From: Rhodobacteraceae bacterium NBU2976
GTDB taxonomy: Bacteria > Pseudomonadota > Alphaproteobacteria > Rhodobacterales > Rhodobacteraceae
DNA: 64,000 bases
Direction: 5' to 3'
Assembly (NCBI GenBank): GCA_023630215.1
Contig: JALPRQ010000001.1
Coordinates: 1,364,001 to 1,428,000 of the forward strand
Numbering within the stretch: position 1 is the stretch's first letter; every line of letters begins with the position of its first letter. The position numbers and the translations under genes were made by a program. The notes beneath the pieces were generated by a model. That model was given only the letters and a program-made list of their open reading frames with translations, did not search any database and had not been told where the DNA came from. Positions 61,345 through 64,000 of the stretch are shown piece by piece.

Positions 61345-63594
61345 TTACTGGTCAGCCAACCACGACGCGAACTGCGCCAGACTTGCATTCCAGTTTATCG
61401 TGATCTCGTTGGTTGACCAGCTTTCTATGTGATCGACATAGCATTTCTGCGCCGCACATCCCTGATCACCAAACAACCCTTGCGCTACCGGATCCTGAAT
61501 CGACGAATTCGGTCCGCCTGCCAGTGATCCGACCGGAGGGTGCGGTAAATCAGGATTGATCGACGCTGCAAACCAGCGCGAGTGTTGATTTTCCGCATAA
61601 ACATCACCCCAGCCGGTGACATAGGACAGGTTCAGCGCATTGCGACCAAAGATGTAATCAACCGCTTCCAGCGCCCCGTCACGATATTTGCCCTGACCTG
61701 ACAACTCATAAGCCGTGCCCAAAACGATCGCGTTTTGCAGATGCAGGTGGTTCGATCCCCAATCATAGAAATCCTTCACCTCGGGCGTATAAACCTGCCC
61801 GAACGCGTATGTTCCCTGCGCCGCCAGATAACCATCCGCAGCGTCAACGACTGTCTGACGCACGGTTTCCAGATCCTCGAACGACAGACCGTTCGGCACT
61901 GTCGCCAGATTCAACTGCGCCAGCGAGGCAACGAATTTCCAGTCGAACCCATTGGGTCGGAAAACCTCGCCACCCCAATGCGGCGAGGCTTTCAGGTCGT
62001 CCAGATACATCTGCTCACCCGTCGTCAGATAGAGCTCCGCCGCTGCCCAGTAAAACTCGTCCGACAGATCCGTATCATCATATGGCCCGCCACCCGAATT
62101 GCCGTCTGCCGCGGGGGCAAATACATCCGGCATGGCTTTTGCGGCCTCGTAAGCCTCCATCGCCGCCACGATCAGGGTAGAGGTGAACTCTTCGTCCGAA
62201 TACAACCGCGCCCCCTGCGCCGCGACAGCTGCGACATTCAGCGTCGCCGAAGTGGATGGTCGATGCAATTCGCGCACCTTGTCATCCATATGCGGCATTA
62301 GGGGTAGGCCGGTCCATTGCGCATCATGCACCTTGTGATGATATAGCCCGGCATAGTCCCCCGACGGCGCCTTCATCTTCAGCATCCATTCCAACTCCCA
62401 ACGCACCTCGTCCAAAATGTCCGGGACGCCATTGCCTGACTCTGGAATAGGCAGGGACCCATCGCCAAGCGCCGCAAGCGCGGTTCCATCGCGTAGCAAC
62501 GCGCGTTCATAGGTGGACAAAAGTTGCGCCACCGAAATACCGCCGTTTACAACGTATTTACCGTGATCACCTGCGTCATACCAACCGCCGGTGACATCCA
62601 GCGTGTAGTCACAGGTCCAAGGCTCGCCATAAATCGGTTCGCTAACCTCGGCTGGTTGGCAACCAACTGCCGCGTCACCCGTGTTTGGTGCAACGGACAA
62701 ATGCCCGGCAGGTCGCGCATACTCTTCGCCATAAATCGCCCCGTCAATCTCAATGCCTGATCTCACCGGATAGAAATATTCCAGCGCATCGGTGCGCAAA
62801 TCGGAATAGATATCCCCGCGGATAGAGAACGGATGGCTGACCTCGTTCCCGACCACAATCGTGAACCCGTCACCTGTGACTTCGACGCTAGAAAAATCAA
62901 TCAGCTGAACCACTTCACCAGCGGAGTTATCCTCGCCGTAATATTTCGTTGCCCCGTTCGCGACCTCGGCCCCTGATGCATCCAGCAACCGCCAGTCCGT
63001 CGGAATAACCGATCCTGCCACCCATGTTGCGCGTTTCGGGCCGTCGGGCAGATATCCCACCTGATTGACCCGCACGTCCGGTCCAGTGTCGGGCCCATAC
63101 ACCTCCAACACGACGTCCGAATTCAGTGCCACATCGTCCAGACAAAACGTCCACGGTTCCTTCGATCCGCCAATCTGAAACACAATCTGTGCATCCTCGC
63201 GATCCACGATAGATTTGAACCCTGTCGAGAATGCCGACATCTCGACGCCCGATTGTTCCTGAATGGTCGCATAGGCAAACCACGGGTCCACAGGTTCCTG
63301 CACCAGCGCACGAACCGGACCGCCGCCACCTGCGCTAAATGCAAACTCGTATTCCTCCAGCTTCACCAAGGGTAAATTGTCAGTGCCGACAATCACACTC
63401 CACGGGTTAAACGTTCCCCCGGGCACGTCCACACATAATTGTCCATCAACCAGTGTCATTGGGGCGTTTTCCGTCGACCACCAACCGTCGAGACCTGCTT
63501 CAAAATCATTGTTCGCAATCAAGTTTTCGGCGAAAACTATCCCGGCGCTTCCCATCGTCAGCGCCGCCGTCAACAATACCCTAGATTGAATCAT
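61345..63594 (-). CDS. Secreted GH9-family glycoside hydrolase (endoglucanase/cellulase type) with N-terminal CBM-like domain
   Basis: The 749-residue protein has a signal peptide ([20 protein letters not shown], cleavage near residue 22 after VFA). An N-terminal carbohydrate-binding-like beta domain follows (about 23-150, [11 protein letters not shown]). An Ig-like cellulase N-terminal domain comes next (about 170-260, [19 protein letters not shown]), and then the GH9 catalytic domain. The latter shows [13 protein letters not shown] near 340-352 and the catalytic acid Glu in [14 protein letters not shown] near 727-740. Members cleave beta-1,4-glucans such as cellulose. It is first in an operon with the polyol dehydrogenase and is divergent from an MFS gene. 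The start follows GGGGGGAG; another ATG lies 24 bases upstream. Confidence 0.92.
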   Translation of the reverse strand: MIQSRVLLTAALTMGSAGIVFAENLIANNDFEAGLDGWWSTENAPMTLVDGQLCVDVPGGTFNPWSVIVGTDNLPLVKLEEYEFAFSAGGGGPVRALVQEPVDPWFAYATIQEQSGVEMSAFSTGFKSIVDREDAQIVFQIGGSKEPWTFCLDDVALNSDVVLEVYGPDTGPDVRVNQVGYLPDGPKRATWVAGSVIPTDWRLLDASGAEVANGATKYYGEDNSAGEVVQLIDFSSVEVTGDGFTIVVGNEVSHPFSIRGDIYSDLRTDALEYFYPVRSGIEIDGAIYGEEYARPAGHLSVAPNTGDAAVGCQPAEVSEPIYGEPWTCDYTLDVTGGWYDAGDHGKYVVNGGISVAQLLSTYERALLRDGTALAALGDGSLPIPESGNGVPDILDEVRWELEWMLKMKAPSGDYAGLYHHKVHDAQWTGLPLMPHMDDKVRELHRPSTSATLNVAAVAAQGARLYSDEEFTSTLIVAAMEAYEAAKAMPDVFAPAADGNSGGGPYDDTDLSDEFYWAAAELYLTTGEQMYLDDLKASPHWGGEVFRPNGFDWKFVASLAQLNLATVPNGLSFEDLETVRQTVVDAADGYLAAQGTYAFGQVYTPEVKDFYDWGSNHLHLQNAIVLGTAYELSGQGKYRDGALEAVDYIFGRNALNLSYVTGWGDVYAENQHSRWFAASINPDLPHPPVGSLAGGPNSSIQDPVAQGLFGDQGCAAQKCYVDHIESWSTNEITINWNASLAQFASWLADQ

Positions 63595-63735
63595 CTTGTA
63601 GCTCCCCCCCTTAGACATGTGCTCCGCAGAATGCGGTATAGGGTCCTTTCAGTCAACGAAACGCTTTCCCGATTTTCTGCTTTACAGCGCGATCTTTTAC
63701 CACAAAAGTGCGCCGACAATTTCACAGGCTTTCCT

Positions 63736-64000
63736 ATGCGACCCATTCCTCAACAGCATCGCGTTTACATCGCGTTTTTCTTTTATTCGATGGTCTTGGG
63801 CGCTCTGTTTCCGCGACTTGGGGACCTCCAACTGAAAATGGGCGTATCCGAGGGGATGCTCGGCCTTGCCTTGATTGGAGCACCCGTCGGGACGCAGGTC
63901 TCGCTGATCCTGTCTGGGCCGCTCATCGAAAGATTGGGCCATAAATTCTCTCTGCTCATATTGATTCCGATGCTGGGGGTTGCGGCGACGCTGACCACAA
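63736..64000 (+). CDS. MFS transporter (5' part; runs off the window)
   Basis: From the ATG at 63736 the frame stays open to the window edge (88 codons). It shows two hydrophobic helices and the MFS cytoplasmic-loop motif RLGHKFS (GxLxxRxGxK-like) near residues 68-74. The protein resembles sugar permeases. It is divergent from the GH9 gene and could transport its products. The substrate and the C-terminus are outside view. Confidence 0.72.
   Translation, partial: MRPIPQQHRVYIAFFFYSMVLGALFPRLGDLQLKMGVSEGMLGLALIGAPVGTQVSLILSGPLIERLGHKFSLLILIPMLGVAATLTT

Noticed and set aside
1-64000. CRISPR array, prophage or integrase genes
   Set aside because: I saw no regularly spaced direct repeats, Cas genes, phage structural genes or intact transposase or integrase genes anywhere in the window.

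Overview
The window looks like chromosomal DNA from a marine alphaproteobacterium of the Rhodobacteraceae (Roseobacter group). The evidence is the gene content and synteny: divergent cobS/cobT, a fused TAXI-type TRAP permease, a SUV3-like helicase followed by an S4 protein, ferredoxin and CarD, a LysR gene divergent from a DUF1127 gene, and FnrL-style and LacI-style regulation. GC content is moderate and genes are tightly packed. I cannot name a genus.

Bases 1-23,400 are mostly core genome. In order: a truncated DEAD-box helicase; an EF-hand / ECF sigma / small membrane protein / periplasmic metal-sensor-like cluster; DUF983 and rpmG; a Bax1-I membrane protein; a ybbA-ybbP ABC module divergent from a tesA-like esterase; hisN; an XRE regulator; typA; the LysR/DUF1127 pair; a lysophospholipase-like hydrolase with an SCP2 protein; a TPR lipoprotein-like or periplasmic protein; the SUV3-like helicase with an Hsp15-like S4 protein; fdxA; carD; an alpha/beta hydrolase; and cobS/cobT. 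From 23,387 to about 23,816 lie joined fragments of unrelated genes (gene debris).

Bases 23,969-29,506 form an accessory uptake locus: a fused TRAP permease, its TAXI binding protein and a cytoplasmic sulfatase-superfamily hydrolase in one operon, with a divergent IclR regulator and a perfect palindrome between them. Bases 29,560-37,633 are again mostly core: tRNA-Cys, a PCMT-like methyltransferase, TolC, a PopZ-like protein, SseB, NhaA, a kpsT-kpsE-kdsA surface-polysaccharide operon with no kpsM beside it, and tRNA-Gln.

Bases 37,984-47,257 are a LacI-controlled glycan operon: oxidoreductase, sugar isomerase, a complete carbohydrate ABC importer and a cytoplasmic GH127 enzyme. A canonical promoter and two phased LacI-type operators are visible upstream. 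Bases 47,777-52,226 encode a two-gene NAD-linked formate dehydrogenase (fused NuoE/NuoF-like subunit plus molybdopterin subunit) with a near-consensus FNR site.

Bases 52,354-64,000 are a second sugar-catabolism region. A LacI/VOC/aldo-keto-reductase operon is divergent from a second carbohydrate ABC importer, which is followed by a small unknown protein and an SDR dehydrogenase. On the opposite strand are a secreted GH9 cellulase, a polyol dehydrogenase and a decayed SDR remnant. An MFS transporter gene runs off the right edge. The likely division of labour is secreted cleavage, import by ABC transport, then cytoplasmic redox conversion of sugars or polyols. The actual substrates cannot be read from the sequence.
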